DNA of 39,460 nucleotides from an uncultured Lachnospiraceae bacterium (GCA_947630005.1 CANRGB010000016.1:1-39460); one strand, 5' to 3'; positions 7,919-16,207 are shown, numbered from the stretch's first letter. The notes: generated from the letters alone by a model not told the origin. A program made the numbers and translations.

Positions 7919-9004
7919 TTATTTCGCCGCGATATAACCCAGCGCCTTCAGTGTCTCCGCGCAGAGCACCGCACCGCCGGCCGCGCCGCGCACTGTATTG
8001 TGCGACAGACCCACAAATTTGAAATCATAGACGGAATCCTCACGGATACGTCCGATCGACACGCCCATGCCGTTCTCATAATTGACATCCAGCTGGACCT
8101 GCGGACGGTTATCCTCCTGCATATAGCGGATAAACTGCTTCGGAGCGCTCGGAAGATCAAGCTCCTGCGGAAGTCCGGAAAAGCTTTCCAGCTTCTCGAT
8201 CAGCTGTTCCTTTGTCGGTTTCTTCCGGAATTTAACGAAGACAGCCGCCGTATGTCCGTTGAGCACCGGCACGCGGATGCACTGGCAGGTGATCACCGGA
8301 GACTTGGCCGGAACGATCACGCCGTCCTCAATCTTTCCCCAGAGACGAAGAGGCTCTTTCTCACTCTTTTCCTCTTCCCCGCCGATGTACGGAATCACGT
8401 TTTCCACCATCTCCGGCCAGTCCTTGAACGTCTTGCCCGCTCCTGAAATAGCCTGGTAAGTGGTAGCGACAACCTCATACGGCTCAAATTCTTTCCATGC
8501 GGTCAGCGCCGGCGCGTAGCTCTGGATGGAGCAGTTCGGTTTTACCGCGATAAATCCTCTCGTCGTGCCAAGACGCTTTTTCTGGAACTCGATCACTTTA
8601 AAATGCTCCGGATTGATCTCCGGAACCACCATCGGAACATCCGGGGTCCAGCGGTGCGCGCTGTTGTTTGAGACGACGGGCGTCTCCGTTTTTGCGTACG
8701 CCTCCTCGATCGCCTTGATCTCATCCTTCGACATATCGACTGCCGAGAATACGAAATCCACGCACGCTGCGACTTTCTCTACCTCGTTGACATTCATGAC
8801 CACGAGTTTCTTTACGGCTTCCGGCATCGGAGTAGTCATTTTCCATCTTCCGCCGACCGCTTCCTCGTATGTTTTCCCCGCGCTGCGCGCGCTTGCCGCC
8901 ACAGTCACAACCTCAAACCAGGGATGATTTTCAAGCAGCGAGATAAATCTCTGTCCGACCATACCGGTCGCCCCTAAAATTCCGACTTTTAATTTCTGGC
9001 TCAT
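7919..9004 (-). CDS. asd: Aspartate-semialdehyde dehydrogenase
   Basis: Reduces aspartyl-4-phosphate to aspartate semialdehyde with NADPH, the branch point to lysine/diaminopimelate, threonine and methionine. 361 aa. The NADP-binding loop is GATGMVGQ (11-18), the catalytic cysteine is Cys158 in KPNCSIQ, and further family motifs are AISGAGK, RVPVLNGH and GLSHNTVRGAAGG. Length and motifs fit the longer archaeal/fungal-type Asd also found in many Clostridia, rather than the E. coli type. The ATG at 9004 has AGAGGAG about 9 nt upstream. It has a near-consensus promoter at 9059-9087 and a hairpin terminator at 7798-7826, so it is probably monocistronic. No dapA or lysC is adjacent. Confidence 0.95.
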   Translation of the reverse strand: MSQKLKVGILGATGMVGQRFISLLENHPWFEVVTVAASARSAGKTYEEAVGGRWKMTTPMPEAVKKLVVMNVNEVEKVAACVDFVFSAVDMSKDEIKAIEEAYAKTETPVVSNNSAHRWTPDVPMVVPEINPEHFKVIEFQKKRLGTTRGFIAVKPNCSIQSYAPALTAWKEFEPYEVVATTYQAISGAGKTFKDWPEMVENVIPYIGGEEEKSEKEPLRLWGKIEDGVIVPAKSPVITCQCIRVPVLNGHTAAVFVKFRKKPTKEQLIEKLESFSGLPQELDLPSAPKQFIRYMQEDNRPQVQLDVNYENGMGVSIGRIREDSVYDFKFVGLSHNTVRGAAGGAVLCAETLKALGYIAAK

Positions 9005-9058
9005 TTTTTCATTCTCCTCTTTTCAGCGTGTTTATCACACGCACATTTGTATTTACCT

Positions 9059-9087
9059 AAAATACACTCATGCCGTTTAAATGTCAA
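9059..9087 (-). promoter_or_regulatory. Sigma-A promoter of asd
   Basis: On the minus strand, TTGACA (plus 9082-9087) and TATTTT (plus 9059-9064) are separated by 17 nt. The leader of roughly 45 nt contains a small GCGTGT/ACACGC hairpin before the SD. Confidence 0.7.
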
Positions 9088-9157
9088 GCATAAATTTACG
9101 CCGGCTCCCCCCCATCGGCACGCGGAACAGACCCGGCACGCCGCGGTCACGGATAGA

Positions 9158-10555
9158 TTACTTCTTTGACTCAGGCTCTTTTTCTCCGAGGTACTCACGG
9201 CATTCCGCGATCACGCGCCGCATCATTTCCTCGCCCGGCGCGCCGTACGTGAGCCTTTTCTCAACGCACGTCTTCAGGCTGATCGCGTCATAGATATCCT
9301 CCTCAAACACCGGACTTTCCGCGCGGAATTCTTCCAGCGTCAGATCGTCCAGCGCCTTGCCGGACGCCAGACAGGCAAGCACCAGCCGCCCGGAAATACT
9401 GTGCGCGTCGCGGAACGGGACGCCGCGGCCCACCAGATAATCCGCCACATCCGTCGCGTTTGTAAAGCCGTTTCTGGCCGACGCTTCCATTACATCCGTG
9501 CGAAAGCTCATCGTCGCGAGCATTCCGGTAAAAAGAGAAAGACAGCTGTTTACCGTGTCAATCGCGTCAAACGAGCCCTCCTTATCTTCCTGCATATCCT
9601 TGTTGTAGGCAAGCGGAAGTCCCTTCATCGTCACAAGCAGCCCCATCAGGGCGCCGTAGACGCGGCCCGTCTTTCCGCGCACCAGCTCGGCGATATCAGG
9701 ATTCTTCTTCTGCGGCATAATGCTGCTGCCGGTGCTGTAGCTGTCGTCGATTTCCACAAACCGGTATTCGTTTGAGTTCCAGATAATGATCTCCTCCGAG
9801 AAACGGCTCAGATGCATCATGATCATGGACAGCGCCGACAGATATTCGATCAGATAATCCCGGTCCGAGACGGAATCCATGCTGTTGCGCGTCGGTCCCG
9901 CAAATCCAAGCTCCTCTGCCGTATATTCCCGGTCGAGCGGATACGTGGTCCCCGCGAGGGCTCCGGCTCCGAGCGGGCAGTAGTTCATTCTCCGATAAAT
10001 ATCCGCCATGCGCTCTCTGTCGCGGCGGAACATCTCAAAATACGCGCCCATATGGTGCGCGAGCGTCACCGGCTGCGCTTTCTGCAGGTGCGTAAAGCCG
10101 GGCATGTAGGTCGAAACATGCGCTTCCATGATTCCGAGCAGAACTTCCAGAAGTTCCTTCAGAAGTTTGTCCGTCTTCCCGACCTGTTCCCGCACATACA
10201 TTCTCATATCGAGCGCCACCTGGTCGTTCCGGCTGCGCCCTGTATGAAGTTTCTTTCCCACTTCGCCGACGCGGCTGATCAGATTTGCCTCAACAAAGCT
10301 GTGAATATCCTCATATTCCCCGGTGACCGCGAGAGCCCCGCTTTCCACATCGGCAAGGATCGACGCAAGTCCCCGCAGAATCTCATCACGCTCCCCGTCC
10401 GTCAGGATCTTCTGCTTCGCGAGCATTTTCACATGAACCATGCTGCCCTCGATATCCTGACGGCAAAGCCTCCGATCAAACGAGATCGAAGCGTTAAAAT
10501 CATACACCATCTGGTCTGTCTGCTTTGTAAAACGTCCGCCCCATAGCTGTGCCAT
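9158..10555 (-). CDS. argH: Argininosuccinate lyase
   Basis: Last step of arginine synthesis, splitting argininosuccinate into arginine and fumarate; 465 aa, the normal length. It belongs to the fumarase/aspartase superfamily: the signature GSSIMPQKKNPD carries the catalytic serine and lysine, and TGRSRNDQVALD and HLQKAQPVTLAHH are further conserved segments. The start MAQLWGGRF at 10555 is typical of ArgH and has AGAGGA upstream; an upstream extension to 10720 is open but lacks homology. argG is not adjacent. The 5' leader (about 120 nt) contains GC-rich hairpins (for example CCGGAAT/ATTCCGG), but I recognise no T-box or arginine regulator site. Confidence 0.95.
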   Translation of the reverse strand: MAQLWGGRFTKQTDQMVYDFNASISFDRRLCRQDIEGSMVHVKMLAKQKILTDGERDEILRGLASILADVESGALAVTGEYEDIHSFVEANLISRVGEVGKKLHTGRSRNDQVALDMRMYVREQVGKTDKLLKELLEVLLGIMEAHVSTYMPGFTHLQKAQPVTLAHHMGAYFEMFRRDRERMADIYRRMNYCPLGAGALAGTTYPLDREYTAEELGFAGPTRNSMDSVSDRDYLIEYLSALSMIMMHLSRFSEEIIIWNSNEYRFVEIDDSYSTGSSIMPQKKNPDIAELVRGKTGRVYGALMGLLVTMKGLPLAYNKDMQEDKEGSFDAIDTVNSCLSLFTGMLATMSFRTDVMEASARNGFTNATDVADYLVGRGVPFRDAHSISGRLVLACLASGKALDDLTLEEFRAESPVFEEDIYDAISLKTCVEKRLTYGAPGEEMMRRVIAECREYLGEKEPESKK

Positions 10556-10674
10556 ATACGTTCCTCTTTTCTCCTGTCTTTCCTTAACTGTTTTTTGCCT
10601 CCGGAATCCGCGAAATTCCGGGGTCCGGACGCCGCCGTCCGTCTCCCATCTGCCGCGTCCGGTCAGCGAAGCCA

Positions 10675-10704
10675 AGTTTATCATATAAACGGGATTCCTG
10701 GCAA
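10675..10704 (-). promoter_or_regulatory. Candidate promoter of argH
   Basis: On the minus strand, TTGCCA (plus 10699-10704) and TAAACT (plus 10675-10680) are separated by 18 nt. It lies between the end of queH and argH. Spacing is slightly long and the -10 is imperfect, so this is tentative. Confidence 0.4.
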
Positions 10705-10753
10705 GTAAATTTCTTGTCATCCGTCATAAATATCCGTTCTGAAAAGAATGCGG

Positions 10754-11389
10754 TTACTGTTCACGCGAAAGACGGACGTCCCGCTCCCTTTTGGAAAAGA
10801 CGCAGCCGCAGTAATCCTGCCGGTACAATCCGTACTCGCGCGACAGTTCCGTCGACCGCTTATATCCGTTTTTCTTTTTGAAGTCGGACGGCAGCCACTT
10901 TACGCCGTACGCGCGTCCCAGCTCCGTTCCGATCTCATTCAGCGCTTCGGCGTTTTTCAAAGGACTGATCGTAAGCGTCGTCGTAAAATAATCAAATCCC
11001 CGGTCCGCCGCCTCCCTGGCCGCTTCCCCGAGGCGCAGCCAAAAGCAGGCTCTGCAGCGCTCCCCGCCCTCCGGGATATGCTCCAGTCCTTTTACCGCAC
11101 GATAAAATTCCGACGGGTCAAACCGCCCCTCGGCAAACTGTACCGGCTGTGCGGTCTTCATCTCCGCGATCAGCCGCCGCTGTTCCGCGGCACGGAAGCG
11201 GTATTCCTCTTCCGGGTAGATATTCGGATTAAAATAAAATACGGTGATCAGAAAATACCGGGAGAGATACTCCAGCACGTAACTGCTGCAGGGAGCGCAG
11301 CAGCTGTGAAGAAACAAGGACGGAAGTTTTCCTTCCTCCGCCGCAAGCACGCGTTCCAGCTCCTTCTGATAGTTTTTCTTGTTCTGCAT
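10754..11389 (-). CDS. queH: Epoxyqueuosine reductase QueH
   Basis: Reduces epoxyqueuosine to queuosine in tRNA, the non-cobalamin alternative to QueG. 211 aa. Family motifs are LHSCCAPCSSYVLEYL near the N-terminus, CRACFWLRL in the middle and YRQDYCGCVFS near the C-terminus; these vicinal cysteines bind the iron-sulfur/iron centre. The frame is open to a TTG at 11488, but the conserved domain begins soon after the ATG at 11389 (MQNKKNYQKEL), which I use. The ribosome-binding site there is weak, so the start is uncertain. It precedes argH on the same strand by about 200 bp. Confidence 0.88.
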   Translation of the reverse strand: MQNKKNYQKELERVLAAEEGKLPSLFLHSCCAPCSSYVLEYLSRYFLITVFYFNPNIYPEEEYRFRAAEQRRLIAEMKTAQPVQFAEGRFDPSEFYRAVKGLEHIPEGGERCRACFWLRLGEAAREAADRGFDYFTTTLTISPLKNAEALNEIGTELGRAYGVKWLPSDFKKKNGYKRSTELSREYGLYRQDYCGCVFSKRERDVRLSREQ

Positions 11390-11443
11390 GATCCGCAGCC
11401 GCCCTTTCCGCCGCCTCGCCTGATCTTTTTGCGGACAGGATAA

Positions 11444-11469
11444 CTGCCGTATCCACTCTGATACGGCAG
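11444..11469 (-). other. Hairpin in the queH leader
   Basis: A perfect 10-bp stem (CTGCCGTATC / GATACGGCAG) with a 6-nt loop lies about 60 nt upstream of the chosen queH start. No T-run follows. Within the 11390-11596 gap I otherwise see no supported gene. Confidence 0.35.
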
Positions 11470-11596
11470 CAATCTTCCACATAATCAATCGTCTCGGCGG
11501 CTGTTTTCCTTTTGTCCATATCCGTACTGTCCCAGGCTTCTCCGCAGACCGCCGGCTGCGGCGCGCGCTTCCCGATATTCGGACAGGAAGGTTTTG

Positions 11597-12400
11597 TCAG
11601 TACAGATTCCATTTGAGCTGGTAAATGCCTGATCCTTTGGGATCATAGCTTGCCCGCGCTACTTTGATATAATAGGTTCCGGTTTTGATCTTCATCTTAG
11701 TTGTCGTACCTAGTCTGACGCTGTAATAAACGCCTCCCGTATCCTTGTGCGTACAGATTTTGATTCCTTTCGAATAACTTGGTCCATAGAGATAAAAATC
11801 AAAATATCCGCCCGACTCCGCGTTGATTGTCAGCTGGAGCACTTTGCTCTGCGTGACCCCGAATTTGTACCAGTCGCTCTTCGCGGCGCTCTCTCCGATG
11901 CGCATAAGCCCCTTTACATTCTTATTCTTTGGAAGCGTGGCTGCTCTGGCCTTGGTGCTTCCTCCCGCGTCGCCCGTGTACTGAACACCCACGACAAGAG
12001 CAAAATTCTTCTCGCTGGTCACTTTGATATAGTAAGTGCCCGCGCTTACCCCATAGATCGCGTACTTTTTATTCTGCGCGTCCACAAATTTATAGCCGCT
12101 CTCAAGAGGTTTCTTCTTGCTGTTTAAAAGAGTTACCCGCAGAGAGCCGTACGTATTGATATTCGTGTACAGGCAGTTTCCGGTCACCGCGATCTCGCTT
12201 GGCTTTTTGAGGACAATCTTATTATAAATGTCTGTATAGTTTGAATAAGACCCGGAGGAAGTATAAACCCCTTTCTGTTTCAGCTTCATCCGGACTGTGG
12301 CGGAACCTGCCGCCATGGAAGTCATTCCAAACAGCATGCCAAGCAGCAGAGAAACCAGCAGTATTTTTAGTCCTTTCTGAATGATTCGTTTTTCTCTCAT
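11597..12400 (-). CDS. Secreted beta-sandwich protein with two PPC-like domains
   Basis: 267 aa. A basic N-terminus and hydrophobic core (ILLVSLLLGMLFGMTSMAAGSA) form a Sec signal peptide with probable cleavage after Ala-Ala near residue 31. The mature part has two related halves, each ending in GTYYIKV followed by an aromatic strand (FALVVGVQY; GIYQLKWNLY), resembling bacterial pre-peptidase C-terminal (PPC)-type beta-sandwich domains. No catalytic motif, lipobox or LPXTG anchor is visible, so it is probably a released or loosely bound surface protein of unknown role. The ATG at 12400 is preferred over one 6 nt upstream, because AGGAGG lies at proper distance only from the former. It has its own strong promoter (12476-12504). 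Confidence 0.75.
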   Translation of the reverse strand: MREKRIIQKGLKILLVSLLLGMLFGMTSMAAGSATVRMKLKQKGVYTSSGSYSNYTDIYNKIVLKKPSEIAVTGNCLYTNINTYGSLRVTLLNSKKKPLESGYKFVDAQNKKYAIYGVSAGTYYIKVTSEKNFALVVGVQYTGDAGGSTKARAATLPKNKNVKGLMRIGESAAKSDWYKFGVTQSKVLQLTINAESGGYFDFYLYGPSYSKGIKICTHKDTGGVYYSVRLGTTTKMKIKTGTYYIKVARASYDPKGSGIYQLKWNLY

Positions 12401-12475
12401 TTTCATCCCTCCTGATTTTAAATATATACGCGCCGCATGCCCCGGATGAACCGCGGAACATGCTTTCTCCTCTCA

Positions 12476-12504
12476 ACTATACCATATTTCTCCCGATATG
12501 GCAA
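12476..12504 (-). promoter_or_regulatory. Sigma-A promoter of the secreted-protein gene
   Basis: On the minus strand, TTGCCA (plus 12499-12504) and TATAGT (plus 12476-12481) are separated by 17 nt. Its -35 region abuts the divergent promoter region of the ABC transporter. Confidence 0.75.
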
Positions 12505-12520
12505 TTATATTAAAATTTCA

Positions 12521-12553
12521 TATAATGATACTGGAGGCAAAAGGTATTTTGCC
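12521..12553 (+). promoter_or_regulatory. ABC-operon -10 box and palindromic leader hairpin
   Basis: TATAAT (12521-12526) is a consensus -10; no good -35 is visible, so an activator may be needed. The expected transcript begins just before a perfect hairpin GGCAAAAGGTATTTTGCC (12536-12553). The segment 12526-12560 closely matches the left end of the MITE-like element at 23528-23561. I see no TPP or other known riboswitch before the SD at 12572-12577. Confidence 0.55.
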
Positions 12554-12585
12554 GCCGTGATTTCTTATACAGGAGGTACCGAATC

Positions 12586-13350
12586 ATGCCACTGCTGGAG
12601 CTTGAACATGTCAGTTACTCTTATCACAGCAGAAACGGCGAGACTTACGCAGTATCTGATATCTCCTTTCAGGTTGAAAAAGGAGAATTTATCGCGGTCA
12701 CCGGTCCCAGCGGCTGCGGGAAATCAACGCTTCTGTCTCTGATCTCTGGGCTGATCGCTCCCAATGAGGGAGTGATCCGGCTGAACGGCAGCAGTCAGTA
12801 TAAAGAGACAACAAACATCGGATACATGCTTCAAAAAGATCACCTGTTTGAATGGCGGAGCGTCTACCGCAATGTGGTGCTTGGCCTTGAGATACAGCAC
12901 AGACTGTGTGAGGATACCGACGCGCATGTCAGAAATATGCTGGAAACCTACGGACTCGCGAAATTCTCAGACGCCAGGCCGTCTGAACTGTCCGGCGGCA
13001 TGCGGCAGCGGGCCGCTCTGATCCGGACGCTCGCGCTCGATCCGGAACTTCTTCTTCTGGACGAACCGTTTTCGGCGCTCGATTTCCAGACAAGACTCTC
13101 TGTCTGCGACGACGTTGCCTCCATTCTGCAAAGAGAAAAAAAGACAGCGGTTCTCGTAACTCACGATCTCTCCGAGGCCGTCAGCATGGCGGACCGGATA
13201 CTTGTGCTTTCAGACAGGCCGGCCCGCCTGCGCAGGATCCTGGATATCCGTTATGACAAGCCGGGAATGAGTCCTCTTGAGAAACGAAGCGCGCCGGAAT
13301 TCCAGAAATATTTCAATCTGCTGTGGAAGGAGCTGAACGCACATGAATAA
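12586..13350 (+). CDS. ABC importer ATPase, NitT/TauT (SsuB/TauB) family
   Basis: 254 aa nucleotide-binding subunit that powers an importer at the inner face of the membrane. Walker A is GPSGCGKST (40-48), the Q-loop MLQKDHLF, the signature LSGGMRQR, Walker B LLLLDEPF and the H-loop VTHD. The early signature and the C-terminal region resemble ATPases for nitrate, sulfonate, taurine and thiamine-precursor importers; the substrate cannot be told from sequence. AGGAGG precedes the ATG by 9 nt. The last codons overlap the permease gene by 8 bp, so the two are coupled. No substrate-binding protein is encoded nearby. Confidence 0.88.
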   Translation: MPLLELEHVSYSYHSRNGETYAVSDISFQVEKGEFIAVTGPSGCGKSTLLSLISGLIAPNEGVIRLNGSSQYKETTNIGYMLQKDHLFEWRSVYRNVVLGLEIQHRLCEDTDAHVRNMLETYGLAKFSDARPSELSGGMRQRAALIRTLALDPELLLLDEPFSALDFQTRLSVCDDVASILQREKKTAVLVTHDLSEAVSMADRILVLSDRPARLRRILDIRYDKPGMSPLEKRSAPEFQKYFNLLWKELNAHE

Positions 13351-14146
13351 ACGAAACGTATCCGTCTCCCACCAGGCTTATCTTGACAGAATCGCGAGAC
13401 GGCAGCGCAGGATCGTTCTGATCCGGATCCTGGTTTTCGTACTGTTTCTGGCGCTTTGGGAGACGGCAGTCCGGAAGGAATGGATCGACGGTTTTATTTT
13501 CAGCAGTCCGTCACGCGTCCTGGAAACCTTTGCCCGGATGTGGGCGGACCGCAGTATTTTCCGGCACACAGGAATTACTCTGCTGGAAACGCTTGTCAGT
13601 TTCATTCTTGTCGTACTGATCGGAACCGGGTCTGCCCTGCTTCTCTGGTACAACACGGAGCTGTCAGAGATCCTCGAACCTTACCTGGTCGTTCTCAACA
13701 GCCTGCCGAAATCAGCGCTCGCGCCGCTGCTGATCGTATGGCTCGGCGCAAACATGAAATCAATCATCGCCGCCGGCATTTCCGTGGCGGTCTTCGGCAC
13801 GATTCTGAATCTGTATACTGGTTTTGCCGGGACGGATCCGGACGAGATCAAGCTGATCTATACGCTGAAAGGCACAAAAAAAGACGTCCTCACCAAAGTC
13901 ATCATTCCCGGTACGGTCCCTCTTTTGATCAGTGTCATGAAAGTCAATATCGGGCTGTGCCTCGTGGGCGTTGTTATCGGAGAATTTATCGGAGCGAAGC
14001 AGGGACTGGGATATCTGATCATCTATGGCAGCCAGGTTTTTAAGCTGGACTGGGTTATCATGTCGATCGTGATCCTCTGCGTCATCGCGATGGGATTATA
14101 CGCGCTGATCGGCCGGGCGGAAAAACTATACCAGAAGAAACGCTGA
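13343..14146 (+). CDS. ABC importer permease, NitT/TauT (SsuC/TauC) family
   Basis: 267 aa integral membrane subunit partnering the upstream ATPase. It has about six hydrophobic segments, starting with IVLIRILVFVLFLALWETAV, and the cytoplasmic EAA-type coupling loop near KGTKKDVLTKVIIPGTVPLL with the conserved glycine region GEFIGAKQGLGYLI. Organisation is typical of BPD_transp_1 permeases for sulfonate/nitrate/thiamine-precursor importers. It overlaps the ATPase gene by 8 bp and is followed directly by a hairpin overlapping its stop codon. The binding protein that would complete the importer is missing from the window. Confidence 0.88.
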   Translation: MNKRNVSVSHQAYLDRIARRQRRIVLIRILVFVLFLALWETAVRKEWIDGFIFSSPSRVLETFARMWADRSIFRHTGITLLETLVSFILVVLIGTGSALLLWYNTELSEILEPYLVVLNSLPKSALAPLLIVWLGANMKSIIAAGISVAVFGTILNLYTGFAGTDPDEIKLIYTLKGTKKDVLTKVIIPGTVPLLISVMKVNIGLCLVGVVIGEFIGAKQGLGYLIIYGSQVFKLDWVIMSIVILCVIAMGLYALIGRAEKLYQKKR

Positions 14147-14180
14147 AGATCCGGAAAACCAAACCGTCCTCCGGATCTTC
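14145..14180 (+). terminator. Hairpin at the end of the ABC operon
   Basis: A perfect 11-bp stem (GAAGATCCGGA 14145-14155; TCCGGATCTTC 14170-14180) begins within the permease stop codon. There is no T-run; it is followed at once by the repeat hairpin at 14184-14211, so the two together may end or protect the transcript. Confidence 0.5.
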
Positions 14181-14242
14181 AATCGGGCAGGAGGTGTTTT
14201 CCTCCTGCCCGCCCGTGCGGCCCGCATGCTGCGCCGGCAGCC
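14181..14242 (+). repeat. Dispersed two-hairpin repeat, copy B
   Basis: Hairpin 1 is CGGGCAGGAGG/CCTCCTGCCCG (14184-14211) and hairpin 2 is GCTGC-GCCG-GCAGC (14228-14241), joined by a conserved GCGGCCCGCAT spacer. It matches 25695-25757 over its whole length with a compensatory change in stem 1. It lies between convergent genes. The remaining gap (14243-14350) contains two similar 18-20 bp stretches, CCTGCGCAAAACATGCGC (14256-14273) and CCTGCGGCAAAACATGCGGG (14321-14340), and no gene. Confidence 0.7.
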
Positions 14243-14350
14243 GTTTTTCACGAGCCTGCGCAAAACATGCGCTCTCCCAGTTCGGGATCCCAGGAATTCG
14301 CCATGGTTCCTTGTACAGGCCTGCGGCAAAACATGCGGGTTCATTTTAGT

Positions 14351-16207
14351 CTATTCGTTTCTGAGCAGCCAGCAGATCCCGTACGCCGGCATCTTTACTC
14401 CCCTGGCCTGCATCTCGTTTCCGCTAAGCAGATCCGTGTACAGATCGCTTCCTTCATCGATCCAAGCGGTCTTGTCGTACTCGCTGAAATTAAACAGCGC
14501 CACCAGCTTCTGTGTTCCGTTCTCGCGGACAATCCCGAGAATGGAATCATCCCAGGTATCGACAGTCCACACATTGCTGTTTCCCTGGAAGATATCCAGG
14601 GAGGCGCGGAGTTTCTCCATCTTCGAGAGCGCCGTGAAGATATCGTTCTGCAGCGTGCCCGGCTTTGTGCGCAGAGCGGCCAGATCCCAGCGGAATTTTC
14701 CGCGGTGCAGATAGCGGGAATCCGCCCACTTGTCCGGATCCTCATGATAGGTATAATCGTTCACCTGTCCGATCTCATCTCCGCTGTAGAGTACCGGAAT
14801 TCCGGACTGGACCAGCATGTAGCCATGCAGCATGATATCCAGACGCACCGCGCGCAGAAGCGCGTCCCGCGTGTGCTCATAGACAGCTTTCTCGATGCCG
14901 CACAGCGACGCGGTCGTGCCGCAGAGTCTCGCGTCCCCGGAGGTCGGATCGGAATTGTAAAGTTCGCCGCGCGCGAAGGAGTCATGATACTGTCCGGTCA
15001 GGAAATCATTCAGGTACCGCTTGTGCGCGACCTCCTCGATCCCGAAGTTCCGCAGCCAGGGATAGTCAAGCCCCCAGCCGATATCGTCGTGGCAGCGCAG
15101 ATAATTCAAAAATACATATTCCTTCGGAAGTCCGTTCACGATGTCCATCTGGCGGCGCAGAAGCCGGACATCCCGTGTCGCCACCGTATGCCAGGTCGAC
15201 GCCATTGTCGTAACATTGTACAGCATATGACATTCCGGTTTCTCCACAGAGCCGAAATAAGGAACCACCTTCTCCGGTTCCATGACGACTTCTCCCAGAA
15301 GCAGGACGCCCGGGCACACGACCTCGCAGATGATGCGCATCATACGGACGATGGAGTGCACCTGCGGAAGATTTCTGCAGGAGGTGCCAAGCTGCTTCCA
15401 GATGTAGGGCACCGCGTCGATCCGGATGATATCGATCCCCTTGTCCGCGAGATTCAGCATGTTGTAGACCATCTCATTCAGCACGACGGGATTTCGGTAG
15501 TCGAGATCCCACTGATACGGGTAAAACGTCGTCATGACAAATTTGCCCAGATCCGGCAGCCAGGTGAAATTCCCCGGCGCGGTCGTCGGGAATACCTGAG
15601 GCACCGTCTGCTCATACTGTCCGGGAATATCAAAATTATCGAAAAAGAAATACCGGTCCTGATATTCCTGCTCTCCTGCCCGCGCGCGCTTCGCCCACTC
15701 ATGGTCCTCCGACGTGTGGTTCATGACAAAGTCAAGACAGATGCTGATGCCTCTCTTGTGACATTCGTCGGACAGCCGTTCCAGATCTTCCATCGTGCCG
15801 AGCTCCGGCTGCACCGTGCGGAAATCAGCCACGGCGTATCCTCCGTCATTTCTTCCTTTCGGGGAGGCGAGCAGCGGCATCAGATGCAGATAATTGACAT
15901 TGCACTCTTCCAGATAATCAAGCTTGTCCATCACGCCCGACAGATTCCCGGCAAACGCGTCGACATACATCATCATTCCAAGCAGATCGTTCCTTTTGTA
16001 CCAGCCCGGGTCTGCCTCGCGGCTGCGGTCCAGCTCCTTCAGTGAGTCCTTTCTCGCCAGATACCACTCGTACAGCTTCCCGCACAGCTCCTCAAAAGCC
16101 TGATGTCCATTTTCATAGAGCTCAAAATAAAGCCATTTCAATTCATCATAATATTTCTGAAAACGTGTCTCAAATTCCTGTTCTCTGATCTGTGTTTTTT
16201 CTTCCAC
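14351..16207 (-). CDS. GH13 amylosucrase-like enzyme (GH13_4 type)
   Basis: 618 aa cytoplasmic alpha-amylase-superfamily enzyme, no signal peptide. An N-terminal helical domain (about 1-75) precedes the catalytic barrel. The four GH13 regions are DFVMNHTSEDHEW (159-171), IRIDAVPYIWKQLGTSC with nucleophile Asp264, LLLGE with acid/base Glu306, and LRCHDDIGW with Asp374/Asp375. The YIWKQLGTSC and HDDIGW sequences and the helical N-terminus closely resemble amylosucrase and sucrose hydrolases, which act on sucrose to make alpha-glucan or glucose plus fructose. Trehalose synthase-like activity cannot be excluded. The start is GTG at 16207 with AAGGAGA 6 nt upstream. A strong promoter lies at 16273-16301. 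No sucrose transporter or fructokinase is adjacent. Confidence 0.85.
   Translation of the reverse strand: MEEKTQIREQEFETRFQKYYDELKWLYFELYENGHQAFEELCGKLYEWYLARKDSLKELDRSREADPGWYKRNDLLGMMMYVDAFAGNLSGVMDKLDYLEECNVNYLHLMPLLASPKGRNDGGYAVADFRTVQPELGTMEDLERLSDECHKRGISICLDFVMNHTSEDHEWAKRARAGEQEYQDRYFFFDNFDIPGQYEQTVPQVFPTTAPGNFTWLPDLGKFVMTTFYPYQWDLDYRNPVVLNEMVYNMLNLADKGIDIIRIDAVPYIWKQLGTSCRNLPQVHSIVRMMRIICEVVCPGVLLLGEVVMEPEKVVPYFGSVEKPECHMLYNVTTMASTWHTVATRDVRLLRRQMDIVNGLPKEYVFLNYLRCHDDIGWGLDYPWLRNFGIEEVAHKRYLNDFLTGQYHDSFARGELYNSDPTSGDARLCGTTASLCGIEKAVYEHTRDALLRAVRLDIMLHGYMLVQSGIPVLYSGDEIGQVNDYTYHEDPDKWADSRYLHRGKFRWDLAALRTKPGTLQNDIFTALSKMEKLRASLDIFQGNSNVWTVDTWDDSILGIVRENGTQKLVALFNFSEYDKTAWIDEGSDLYTDLLSGNEMQARGVKMPAYGICWLLRNE

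Noticed and set aside
11229-11612. 127-codon minus-strand frame overlapping queH and the secreted-protein gene
   Set aside because: It overlaps two better-supported genes, lacks a ribosome-binding site and shows no recognised domain.
12401-12585. Thiamine (TPP) riboswitch before the ABC importer
   Set aside because: The CTGAGA and ACCTGATCTGGATAATG-type motifs of the THI box are absent.
14267-16045. 592-codon open frame on the plus strand opposite the amylosucrase-like gene
   Set aside because: It is antisense to a gene with intact catalytic motifs, has low-complexity Arg/His/Ile-rich composition and no ribosome-binding site; it is a shadow frame. The same applies to long antisense frames at 314-1345, 17614-19659, 34324-36144 and 36513-37538.
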